Part shown: piece after piece, positions 16,432-22,290 of the stretch
How positions within the stretch are numbered: position 1 is the stretch's first letter
Layout: every line of letters starts with the position of its first letter
Virus record (IMG/VR): IMGVR_UViG_3300037427_004464
Coordinates: 1 to 22,290 of that record
DNA length: 22,290 bases
Strand: one strand, 5' to 3'
Source of the DNA: a virus
Notes under the pieces: model-generated
What the model was told of the DNA's origin: nothing
The model's input: only the letters and a program-made list of their open reading frames with translations
The model's database searches: none
Translations under genes and position numbers: made by a program

Positions 16432-17271
16432 TCATGTACAGTGCTCTGTGTCCTTATAGGGGCAGTATGTACAGGAATTTCTATTCTTTAGGTTGAATTG
16501 TTTCTTTACCATTTTGATCATGCTTCGCATAATTTTTAATGCTCTTTCCATTGACTTCGGGCCGGCTGAAACAGTAACCAACTCACACATATTTCCTGGC
16601 TTTCCACCTCTTTTCAAAAGAATAAAGCCACAATTAATATCTTTTAGCGGAATATTGTGCTTTCTAGACCAGAAGTGCTTATAAAGAATTAGCTGAGCTG
16701 TCATTAAAATATCTTGTTTCTTGCTTCTTCGCCACCCATAAGACTGTGATGTTTTCCAGTCTAAGATCCAATATTTTGTTCCAGTGCCTCTAGTTTTAGG
16801 TACTTTAATGACAGCATCGATAAATCCTTTAAACTTTACGTCAGAATTTTCGATCTCTTCGTATAGCTCTTCCTCAGCCTTTACTGTCTCCCAACCGGGA
16901 AATGTTTCGTCTAAAAAGGTTGGAACATCATCCCACATATTTGATGCCCACTCACACCACTCTTCAACAGGTGCGTGTTTGTACCAACCAGGCATTTTTT
17001 CATACCACTCAGGCTCACCAAAGCCATGCTTGTCCCACGCATCTGTAACGTCTTTTAAGATTTTTTCTCGATCAACAGTTCTTGTTTCTAGAAGTGATTC
17101 ACACCCTTCGTGAACAGCTGTCCCAAAATCTAAAAAAGGTGAAGGTTCAAATACGTCAATTTTATCAACATGCATAAGCTTGTGCCTATAAGAGCACTCT
17201 TTCCAGCACTTGATTTCAGAAAATGATACGTGTGATTTGCCAGTAGGCATTGTTGGTTTTGTATTAATCAT
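16432..17271 (-). CDS. Cas4/AddB-like PD-(D/E)XK nuclease with predicted Fe-S cluster
   Basis: A 279-residue protein of the RecB-like PD-(D/E)XK nuclease family. Visible motifs in order: SFSEIKCWKECSYRHKLM (Cys26), GTAVHE with His54, an E-rich strand AEEELYEE near 132-139, GFIDAV with catalytic Asp152, and WILDWKTS with Asp171 and Lys173. Four cysteines (C26, then C267, C270 and C278 in CTYCPYKDTEHC) have the N-terminal plus C-terminal spacing seen for the 4Fe-4S cluster of Cas4 and AddB. It is a stand-alone nuclease with no helicase or CRISPR gene beside it. Likely a phage exonuclease in recombination, replication or DNA processing. The gene sits oddly among sugar genes and has its own promoter. 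The start at 17271 lies at the predicted transcription start, so translation would be leaderless; the next ATG is at codon 8. Confidence 0.85.
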   Translation of the reverse strand: MINTKPTMPTGKSHVSFSEIKCWKECSYRHKLMHVDKIDVFEPSPFLDFGTAVHEGCESLLETRTVDREKILKDVTDAWDKHGFGEPEWYEKMPGWYKHAPVEEWCEWASNMWDDVPTFLDETFPGWETVKAEEELYEEIENSDVKFKGFIDAVIKVPKTRGTGTKYWILDWKTSQSYGWRRSKKQDILMTAQLILYKHFWSRKHNIPLKDINCGFILLKRGGKPGNMCELVTVSAGPKSMERALKIMRSMIKMVKKQFNLKNRNSCTYCPYKDTEHCT

Positions 17272-17277
17272 AAAGAT

Positions 17278-17306
17278 ATTATACCCGGTCCGTAAAGAAT
17301 ATTCAA
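17278..17306 (-). promoter_or_regulatory. Sigma70-like promoter; predicts leaderless nuclease mRNA
   Basis: In the 48-nt gap before the nuclease, TTGAAT (-35) and a perfect TATAAT (-10) are spaced exactly 17 bp apart. Six bases separate the -10 from the ATG, so +1 would be the A of the start codon itself. No Shine-Dalgarno sequence is seen. Confidence 0.7.
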
Positions 17307-17319
17307 TTCTACAGGCTCA

Positions 17320-18183
17320 TTATTGTGTTTTTAAAAAATCAGCCACATATTGTCTCAAAGACGACTCAGGTTTCCAGCCAGTAGAATCTTTTGTCTGTTT
17401 GATATCAGCTAGAGTTTCTTTGGCTTCACCGGGGCGAGAAGGTATGTATTCTATGTTTTCAGGGCTGAACATGTTTGCCAGCTCATTAATAGAGTAGTTT
17501 TTTCCAGTCCCTAGATTAAAAACATTACCAGCATAATTCCCCTCAGATAACGCGCAGAGTCCAGAAACGATATCAGATACATGAGTAAAGTCTCTTCTCT
17601 GCTCTCCAGTTCCCGTAATTGTTATTGATTCTCCACGAATTGTCTGGCCTTCAAATACACCTACAACAGTTGCGTATGGTCCAGAAATTGGTTGTCGAGG
17701 GCCGTAGACATTAAAAAATCTTGCAATTACTGTGCTTACATCGTATACCTTGCTGTACATTTCGCATAGCTGTTCACCTGTATATTTTGCAAATGCATAC
17801 GGATTTAACATAGGGCCGCCATACGCGGACGACGATCCTGCATAAACTAATTTTGCGCCGGCGCGACGGGTGTACTCTAGTACTTCTGAAGTGCCCATGG
17901 CGTCGATGGAAAAATATTTTGTCGGGTCTTTGAAACTCGGCTGTATTCTTGCCAGAGCTGCCAAATGAAAAACAGTATCAAAACTTGAACCTTCTACGTA
18001 CTTTGCTGAATTGATGTTTCTTATGTCGTCAATCCAGTACGTGACTCCGTCGATCATATTGTCTCTAGAGCTGCTCTCAGAAATTAAGTTATCAATTACT
18101 GTAACATCATTGCCATTTTTAAAAAGCAGCTCTACTAAATGTGAACCTACAAATCCAAGGCCACCTGTTACTAAAATATTCAC
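17320..18183 (-). CDS. Extended SDR NAD-dependent sugar epimerase/dehydratase
   Basis: A 287-residue GalE-like extended short-chain dehydrogenase. It starts with GTG (AGGA 6 nt upstream), 1 nt after the dehydrogenase stop. The NAD site is LVTGGLGFVGSHL (residues 4-16), with VIDNL ending strand 2; the active-site Ser lies in GSSSAYG (116-122), and the catalytic Tyr129 and Lys133 in YAFAK. ARFFNVYGPRQ follows at about 154-164 and RDFTHVSDIV near 197. Usually 18-25 residues lie between the SSS-x-YG strand and the Tyr; here only about 8 do, so a substrate-facing loop is missing. The product is likely a 4-epimerised or dehydrated nucleotide sugar. With the UDP-sugar dehydrogenase gene just upstream, a UDP-hexuronate step (for example UDP-GlcA to UDP-GalA) is the simplest guess. 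Substrate is not shown by sequence. Confidence 0.9.
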   Translation of the reverse strand: MNILVTGGLGFVGSHLVELLFKNGNDVTVIDNLISESSSRDNMIDGVTYWIDDIRNINSAKYVEGSSFDTVFHLAALARIQPSFKDPTKYFSIDAMGTSEVLEYTRRAGAKLVYAGSSSAYGGPMLNPYAFAKYTGEQLCEMYSKVYDVSTVIARFFNVYGPRQPISGPYATVVGVFEGQTIRGESITITGTGEQRRDFTHVSDIVSGLCALSEGNYAGNVFNLGTGKNYSINELANMFSPENIEYIPSRPGEAKETLADIKQTKDSTGWKPESSLRQYVADFLKTQ

Positions 18184-18184
18184 T

Positions 18185-19039
18185 TTAATCCTCGCTAACT
18201 GCCCGGCCTTTCATAGCCTCCCAGTCTCTATTTTTTCTTACCATATCATTTTTTTCTTGAACAGACTTTAATATTGTTGAGTCTACACTAGAGTTTTCAG
18301 CAATATAAACCATAGCGCTCAAGTCTTTTGGAAAGCAGTGGCCGCCAAAACCAAGATCTCCGTCTGGACCGGGAACAGCAAAATGACTTCGACCTAGTCT
18401 AGTATCATGCAAAGCATACTCAGTTACCTTGTCGTAATCAATTGAATTTGCCTGGCATATTTGATATATTTCGTTTGAAAACGATACCTTTGTTGCTAAA
18501 AAACAATTAGTAAAATACTTTACCATTTCTGCTGTTCCGGAGCCGGTCTTAACAATTGGTATTTCAGGAAAAGCCTTTTTAAACATTGTCTTGACAATTG
18601 TCGTCGCAGGCCGGGTTCCCCCTAGAATAATTCTAGTTTGATTTTTAAAATCCTCATAAGAATTTGCCTCTGTTAAAAACTCAGGACTAAAAATTACATC
18701 AATATTGTTGAATTTATTATCTAGTAACTTTGTAGTTCCTGGTGGGACTGTTGATTTTATTACAACAATTCTTCTTTTTTCATTTGAAAAACTATTTAAA
18801 CATATCTTGTCAATATTATGAAGAGAATTCTCAACAATTCTAATGTCACACTCACCTGATTTTTTCATTGGTGTCGGCAAACATTGAAATATAATCTCAG
18901 AAGTCTCAATTAGACTATATAAAGAGTCACAATTACTTTTGCTTTTATCTAGATCGTATGTCTTTATATCATAAAATGTTTTAAGGCCTTCGTAGATAGC
19001 AGACCCTACAAAACCCTGTCCTACAATTCCAATTTTCAT
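18185..19039 (-). CDS. UDP-glucose/GDP-mannose dehydrogenase family, C-terminally short
   Basis: A 284-residue protein. It has the Rossmann motif GIVGQGFVGSAI (4-15), the TVPPGTT segment (97-103), a SPEFLTEANS loop (118-127) typical of UDP-glucose dehydrogenases, AEMVKYFTNCF with Lys174 and Asn178, and catalytic Cys235 in FGGHCFPKD. All catalytic parts of the NAD-binding and central domains are present. The usual length is 390-450 residues, and the whole UDP-binding C-terminal domain is missing; the frame ends cleanly 1 nt before the SDR start, so there is no sign of a frameshift. Likely converts a UDP-sugar to a UDP-uronate, or a variant substrate. The ATG follows the carbamoyltransferase TAA directly. 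Whether the short form is active alone, or needs a partner to close the site, is open. Confidence 0.85.
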   Translation of the reverse strand: MKIGIVGQGFVGSAIYEGLKTFYDIKTYDLDKSKSNCDSLYSLIETSEIIFQCLPTPMKKSGECDIRIVENSLHNIDKICLNSFSNEKRRIVVIKSTVPPGTTKLLDNKFNNIDVIFSPEFLTEANSYEDFKNQTRIILGGTRPATTIVKTMFKKAFPEIPIVKTGSGTAEMVKYFTNCFLATKVSFSNEIYQICQANSIDYDKVTEYALHDTRLGRSHFAVPGPDGDLGFGGHCFPKDLSAMVYIAENSSVDSTILKSVQEKNDMVRKNRDWEAMKGRAVSED

Positions 19040-20674
19040 TTACTTTTTCTCTCCGCTTCTAGTTAATATAATGTTGTATTCTGGAAAGAAAAGGTGATCT
19101 ATTTGTGTTCCAAGAAAACACCTAATTGCATGCTCTGCATTTTCACAAATAGGCTCTCTATCATTAAAACTTGTATTTAGAATAATTGGGACACCTGAAG
19201 CTTTCTTCCATCTGGTTAAAAAGTCATAATACCACTCGTTGTCTTTCTTGCTAACAGTTTGCAGCCTTGCAGTACCATCTTTGTGAACTACAGCGGGTAC
19301 TAGATCTTTTTTATCTTCTTTAAATTTAAGAACATATTGCATGTACGGACTTTCTTGGGTTCTTTCAAACCATTCTGGTACATCTTCTAGCAATATTGAT
19401 GGGGCAAAAGGCCTGAACCAGACTCGATGTTTTACCTTTTCATTGATTGTATCTTTCATCTCAGCTCTTCGTGGGTCTACAAGAATAGATCTATTTCCCA
19501 AAGCACGACGTCCAGATTCTGAAGATCCGTTAAATACAGATACTATTTTTCCGTCTAAAAGTTTAGTAATTAAGTCATCAACAGAAGACTCTTCAACAGA
19601 TAGTTCAGAACTAAATGCCTCTATTGTTCTATCAATATGTTCCTTAGGCCACACTTCACCCAAATAAGGCGTAAAATTATCTTCCCACTTAACTCTAGGG
19701 TTGCCGAGTGTTTCGTGCCATAAAATTTGTGCGGCGCCAATTGCTAAACCTCCGTCATAAGGGACAGGAGGAATATATACACCTTCTAGTCTATCATCAA
19801 ACTTGTCTAGTACTTTACCCATACAGACAGAATTTAAAGTTACACCGCCTGATAGACATAAATGTTTGTAGTCGGGAAGCTGGTCTAGACACTGCTGCAC
19901 AATACTGAATATTACTTCTTCAGTGGCTTTTTGTAGCCCTGCAGCTAGATCAAATTTGTCTTGTTCAGACTTATCTGCAATTACAGACCAGGGATTTAGA
20001 TACGGATGTGTTGGATCTTTTCCTTCAACATATGCACCCTTAGGTTGTGTGGGTGGCTTAAACCCAGCCTGAATGATGTCTTTTGTTAGCATTTTGAGAA
20101 AGTCTTCGTAATACTTCATTGGGTCGCCAAAAGCAGCCATGGCCATTATTGTACCTTCTTGTCCTCCAAGAGGCCAGCCATTTTGAAGCTTGAATACATA
20201 CCTTGTGATTCTAGTCCAAACACCACCGATATTCAACTGTGAGGGGTGAAATGACTGGAGTCGCTCCATTGTGTTATCATTGCCAACCCATACCGTAGCG
20301 GCTGTTTCAATGCCTTCATCTGACTCAACACCACCGCCATCCAGTGTTATAACAATTGATTTGTCAAAATTACTAGAATAAAATGCATTTGCTGCATGCG
20401 CATGATGATGAGAATAATATGTAATTTCGCTGCCGGCCTGAGCTTCTAGCTTTCCATAAGACTCATATTCTTTAAGCTTTCTAGCTGGGTAAACAGAAGC
20501 AAAGTGCGTAATTTCTTTGGCACCTTCGTATCTATCATACATAAATTCAGCAGCATCACCTGGTGGTGACTTTTCTCTGTTGTATCTTTCATACTCAGCA
20601 TGTACCAGCGGCTTTCCGTCCTCTAGTACACAAAAAGAGCAGTCGTGGCCGGCCCATAGTCCTGCGATTTTCAT
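19040..20674 (-). CDS. O-carbamoyltransferase, NodU/TobZ/CmcH family
   Basis: A 544-residue protein, close to the family's usual 550-600 aa. The N-terminal half is a Kae1-like ATP-dependent domain: GLWAGHDCSFCVLEDG (5-20), a metal-binding H-x-x-x-H pair (His89, His93 in SHHHAHAANAF), TLDGGGVESDE (110-120), and LCLSGGVTLN near 272. The C-terminal carbamoyltransferase domain has GSSESGRRALGNRSILVDPR (about 375-395), FRPFAPSIL and LNTSFNDREPICENAEHAI. The family uses carbamoyl phosphate and ATP to form carbamoyl-adenylate and transfers the carbamoyl group to a sugar or other hydroxyl. The usual G-P-R-A-L-G reads G-R-R-A-L-G here. An extended -10 promoter and a GAGAGG site precede it. Known relatives decorate Nod factors, antibiotics and LPS heptose; the acceptor here is not shown. 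Confidence 0.9.
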   Translation of the reverse strand: MKIAGLWAGHDCSFCVLEDGKPLVHAEYERYNREKSPPGDAAEFMYDRYEGAKEITHFASVYPARKLKEYESYGKLEAQAGSEITYYSHHHAHAANAFYSSNFDKSIVITLDGGGVESDEGIETAATVWVGNDNTMERLQSFHPSQLNIGGVWTRITRYVFKLQNGWPLGGQEGTIMAMAAFGDPMKYYEDFLKMLTKDIIQAGFKPPTQPKGAYVEGKDPTHPYLNPWSVIADKSEQDKFDLAAGLQKATEEVIFSIVQQCLDQLPDYKHLCLSGGVTLNSVCMGKVLDKFDDRLEGVYIPPVPYDGGLAIGAAQILWHETLGNPRVKWEDNFTPYLGEVWPKEHIDRTIEAFSSELSVEESSVDDLITKLLDGKIVSVFNGSSESGRRALGNRSILVDPRRAEMKDTINEKVKHRVWFRPFAPSILLEDVPEWFERTQESPYMQYVLKFKEDKKDLVPAVVHKDGTARLQTVSKKDNEWYYDFLTRWKKASGVPIILNTSFNDREPICENAEHAIRCFLGTQIDHLFFPEYNIILTRSGEKK

Positions 20675-20699
20675 TTATTTTTTCCTCTCATTACTAACA

Positions 20700-20727
20700 A
20701 TTATATCAGCTATGATCCTGTTGTTAT
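20700..20727 (-). promoter_or_regulatory. Extended -10 sigma70-like promoter for the carbamoyltransferase unit
   Basis: In the 61-nt gap, ATAACA (-35, 4 of 6) lies 16 bp before a perfect TATAAT, which is preceded by TG at the extended -10 position (TGATATAAT). The leader of about 18 nt contains GAGAGGA before the ATG. Confidence 0.6.
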
Positions 20728-20735
20728 TCATCAAT

Positions 20736-21095
20736 TTAGTCGCCCTTTTCAATCCTATAGCTGTCTGAATCGAAATGTTGTGTTGAAAATTCAAACAATT
20801 CTGTGTCTTCCAAGGCTATCATTCTGTGCCTCAAACCTCTATAGACATGAAAGTTGTCGCCCGGGCCTAAAATTATTTCACTAGCATTGCTAATATCATC
20901 TACCTTAGAGTATTTTACTAATAGCCTACCAGATTGTACATAAAAAACTTCATCCTTTAGTTTGTGGTAGTGCCAAGAGCACATTTTTCCTTTAACAAAA
21001 TACAAAAGCTTTCCGCAGTATTCTTCACAATTAACAATCCACTTTTCGAAGCCCCAACCCTTTGGAACAAACTTAATCGGCAAAGAAGTCTTCAT
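20736..21095 (-). CDS. Cupin, mannose-6-phosphate isomerase/WbuC-like
   Basis: A 119-residue single-domain cupin. The pattern is that of the C-terminal cupin of AlgA/ManC-type enzymes: PKGWGFEKW (11-19), YCGKLLYFVKGKMCSWHYHK with metal ligands His42 and His44, DEVFYVQSG with Glu49, LGPGDNFHVYRG, LRHRMIALED with His90, and FEFSTQHFDSDSYRIEK. The full metal set (two His, Glu, His) is present, so it can be an active sugar isomerase or epimerase, or a sugar-nucleotide binding protein. The ATG has AGGAG 6 nt upstream and overlaps the HAD gene by 23 nt. No guanylyltransferase domain is attached. Its place in the nucleotidyltransferase-kinase-phosphatase cluster suggests a step in making an activated sugar. 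Confidence 0.85.
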   Translation of the reverse strand: MKTSLPIKFVPKGWGFEKWIVNCEEYCGKLLYFVKGKMCSWHYHKLKDEVFYVQSGRLLVKYSKVDDISNASEIILGPGDNFHVYRGLRHRMIALEDTELFEFSTQHFDSDSYRIEKGD

Positions 21096-21393
21096 CTTTT
21101 ACTCCTTTGTCATCAATATAGACATCAGCTGCTGGCTTTCCTAAAATTAAGTCGTGATACTTTACACCCCAACTATCCAGCTGATTTCTAGTAAACTCAT
21201 AAAATTGCTTATAAGACTTGTGAATATTTCCATCATGACGACCCATTCCTCGGGCGGTAAAGTAAACTAGCTCATTACCTTGATCGTATAGATTGTTGAG
21301 CTTATCGATTCTTTCCACAATAGGCTCTGCGGATTCGTAGTTGGTCCCAGATTGACTACAGATTGTTCCATCTATATCTACCATGTATTTCAT
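21073..21393 (-). CDS. Mini HAD-superfamily phosphatase
   Basis: A 106-residue HAD protein without a cap domain. Motif I is VDIDGT (nucleophile Asp6, acid/base Asp8), motif II YFTARG with Thr46, motif III LGKPAADVYIDDK (Lys86, Asp94, Asp95). All four HAD motifs are complete, so it should dephosphorylate a small phosphorylated compound. It is far shorter than GmhB (about 190 aa) and resembles the small capsule-synthesis-type phosphatases instead. The ATG overlaps the kinase stop by 4 nt (ATGA), and the 3' end overlaps the cupin by 23 nt. This tight coupling suggests that the HAD acts in the same sugar path as the kinase. The substrate is not shown. Confidence 0.85.
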   Translation of the reverse strand: MKYMVDIDGTICSQSGTNYESAEPIVERIDKLNNLYDQGNELVYFTARGMGRHDGNIHKSYKQFYEFTRNQLDSWGVKYHDLILGKPAADVYIDDKGVKDEDFFAD

Positions 21394-22160
21394 TCAAGAT
21401 CTCCCAGGGTTACGTTATAAACCCCTGTTTTTTGTACTGTTACTCTTGCACACTTATTTGCAAATCTAATTGCATCTCTAATATTTTTAAATTGACAATA
21501 GTGAACTGCCAAAGCAGATAAAAATGTGTCACCAGCGCCGCAAACATCAATTACTTCGCACGGATTTGTTGTTAAAATTTCCCCTCCATATTTTGCCCCT
21601 CTAGAGCCGATAGTCACAATTAACTTAGAGGAGTCTGGCAAGTTTTTTATTTCTTTGCTTTCAGACTCATTTATCTTTATAATGCAATTCTTGAAAGGAG
21701 AGAGGTCTTTTTTCTTTGTGTCAACAAAAACGGGCTGCGGTAGCTTTGGCACAATTCTTTCTAGAAACTCCTGTGTGAGAAAGCCCTTGTTGTAGTCTGA
21801 TATCACTGTTGCATCATAGTCATTGACAAGATGTAAGTCAAGATACGCACGTATCATTGGTTGACAGCTATCAAACTCATCGACTCGTAATATTTGCTGC
21901 TTTGTTTTTTTGTCAATAAATCTGGTCTTAGTCATAGTATTCGACGTTGTAACAAGATCAGTTTCTTGCCCTAGGGATATAATATTAGTTGAAACATTTG
22001 ATGCCATGCCCTCTTTAACAAGGGTGCCAGTCTCTTCAATGTTTAAAATTGGAACAGGCGCTTCTGGGCTTATTCTTTCGCATGCACCAAAGACATATCT
22101 GTCTAGACATGTCTCACCTATTACTAATATTTTGGAATGTTTTTGTTGTGGATAGTCCAT
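21390..22160 (-). CDS. PfkB-family sugar kinase, HldE/RfaE domain I-like
   Basis: A 256-residue PfkB kinase. N-terminal strand ILVIGETCLDRYVFG (11-25) holds the substrate Asp20; ISPEAPVPIL (30-39) is typical of HldE/RfaE kinases; GMASNVSTNIISLG (51-64) follows; SDYNKG (121-126) and the C-terminal GAGDTF with Gly208, Ala209, Gly210 and catalytic base Asp211 are all present. HldE domain I is about 310-320 aa, so this form is some 60 residues short, mainly between residues 64 and 120. The start lies 47 nt inside the upstream nucleotidyltransferase gene in another frame. It probably phosphorylates C1 of a heptose or hexose 7-(6-)phosphate. The HldE identity of the kinase is supported by the neighbouring HldE-type domain II gene. 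Confidence 0.85.
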   Translation of the reverse strand: MDYPQQKHSKILVIGETCLDRYVFGACERISPEAPVPILNIEETGTLVKEGMASNVSTNIISLGQETDLVTTSNTMTKTRFIDKKTKQQILRVDEFDSCQPMIRAYLDLHLVNDYDATVISDYNKGFLTQEFLERIVPKLPQPVFVDTKKKDLSPFKNCIIKINESESKEIKNLPDSSKLIVTIGSRGAKYGGEILTTNPCEVIDVCGAGDTFLSALAVHYCQFKNIRDAIRFANKCARVTVQKTGVYNVTLGDLE

Positions 22161-22290
22161 CTATTAACTCAAATATTTTTACTTCTGCAAGATTATTTCC
22201 GACGACGTCAGCTACTCTATAGTCTCCGCCCTTTACAATAATATCAGGCTTTATTGACTTGATCAAATTGATCGGTGTTTCCTCTTTGAA
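22114..22290 (-). CDS. Nucleotidyltransferase C-terminus, HldE/RfaE domain II-like (5' end outside window)
   Basis: A 58-codon open frame entering from the right edge and ending in TGA at 22114-22116. The protein reads TPINLIKSIKPDIIVKGGDY, a short segment starting VVG, then FELIDGLSTTKTFQNI. The KPD-x-x-VKGGDY and D-G-x-STT motifs are those of the sugar-1-phosphate adenylyl/cytidylyltransferase family, as in HldE domain II and RfaE-like enzymes. It overlaps the kinase start by 47 nt. In HldE the order is kinase then transferase in one polypeptide; here the transferase gene comes first and is separate. Only the C-terminal third is visible, so the HxGH catalytic motif is not seen. Confidence 0.85.
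   Translation of the reverse strand, partial: FKEETPINLIKSIKPDIIVKGGDYRVADVVGNNLAEVKIFELIDGLSTTKTFQNISNR

Noticed and set aside
16432-17271. CRISPR adaptation module around the Cas4-like protein
   Set aside because: No cas1, cas2 or repeat-spacer array is present on either side; stand-alone Cas4-like nucleases are common in phages.
1-22290. tRNA or other RNA genes
   Set aside because: No gap is longer than 70 nt, and none shows a cloverleaf or other structured RNA by eye.

Overview
The window reads as part of the genome of a contractile-tailed bacteriophage (myovirus type), most likely an uncultured marine or aquatic one. Evidence: every gene is on the minus strand, genes touch or overlap almost without gaps (the largest gap is 70 nt and no stretch over 300 nt lacks a gene), and recognisable baseplate proteins lie next to a T4 gp55-type late sigma factor. 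The host cannot be read from the sequence. The marine assignment is inferred from overall resemblance, not from a marker gene.

Transcription runs right to left. The right part (about 13955-22290) is a carbohydrate module. In transcription order it holds the end of a sugar-1-phosphate nucleotidyltransferase (HldE/RfaE domain II type), a PfkB sugar kinase (HldE domain I type) overlapping it by 47 nt, a mini HAD phosphatase, a cupin of the mannose-6-phosphate isomerase type, a NodU/TobZ-type O-carbamoyltransferase, a short UDP-sugar dehydrogenase lacking the usual C-terminal domain, an SDR sugar epimerase/dehydratase, a Cas4/AddB-like Fe-S PD-(D/E)XK nuclease, and two GT4-like glycosyltransferases. 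Three sigma70-like promoters fit the gaps in front of the carbamoyltransferase, the nuclease and the first glycosyltransferase. The one before the nuclease predicts a leaderless mRNA.

The middle (12525-13952) holds a small single-pass membrane protein, the late sigma factor (start corrected to 13645, overlapping the membrane gene by 8 nt) and a small coiled-coil protein of unknown function. The left part (1-12522) is the baseplate module: a spike/hub protein with an OB-like domain, two paralogous small proteins possibly linked to the spike tip (PAAR-like in position only), a gp25/gpW-like wedge protein, a gp6/gpJ-like wedge protein, a 513-residue virion protein, a 1182-residue protein with a gpI/gp7-like core between two LamG lectin-like domains, and a second giant LamG protein that runs off the left edge (822 codons visible).

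The spike, gp25, gp6, gpI-like order matches P2 V-W-J-I rather than T4 gene order, while the sigma factor is of T4 type. The genes suggest a phage that makes an activated, possibly carbamoylated, sugar and transfers it to an unknown acceptor, either the host surface or its own Ser/Gly-rich virion proteins. They also suggest several carbohydrate-binding domains built into its baseplate. Functional links between the two modules are inference.
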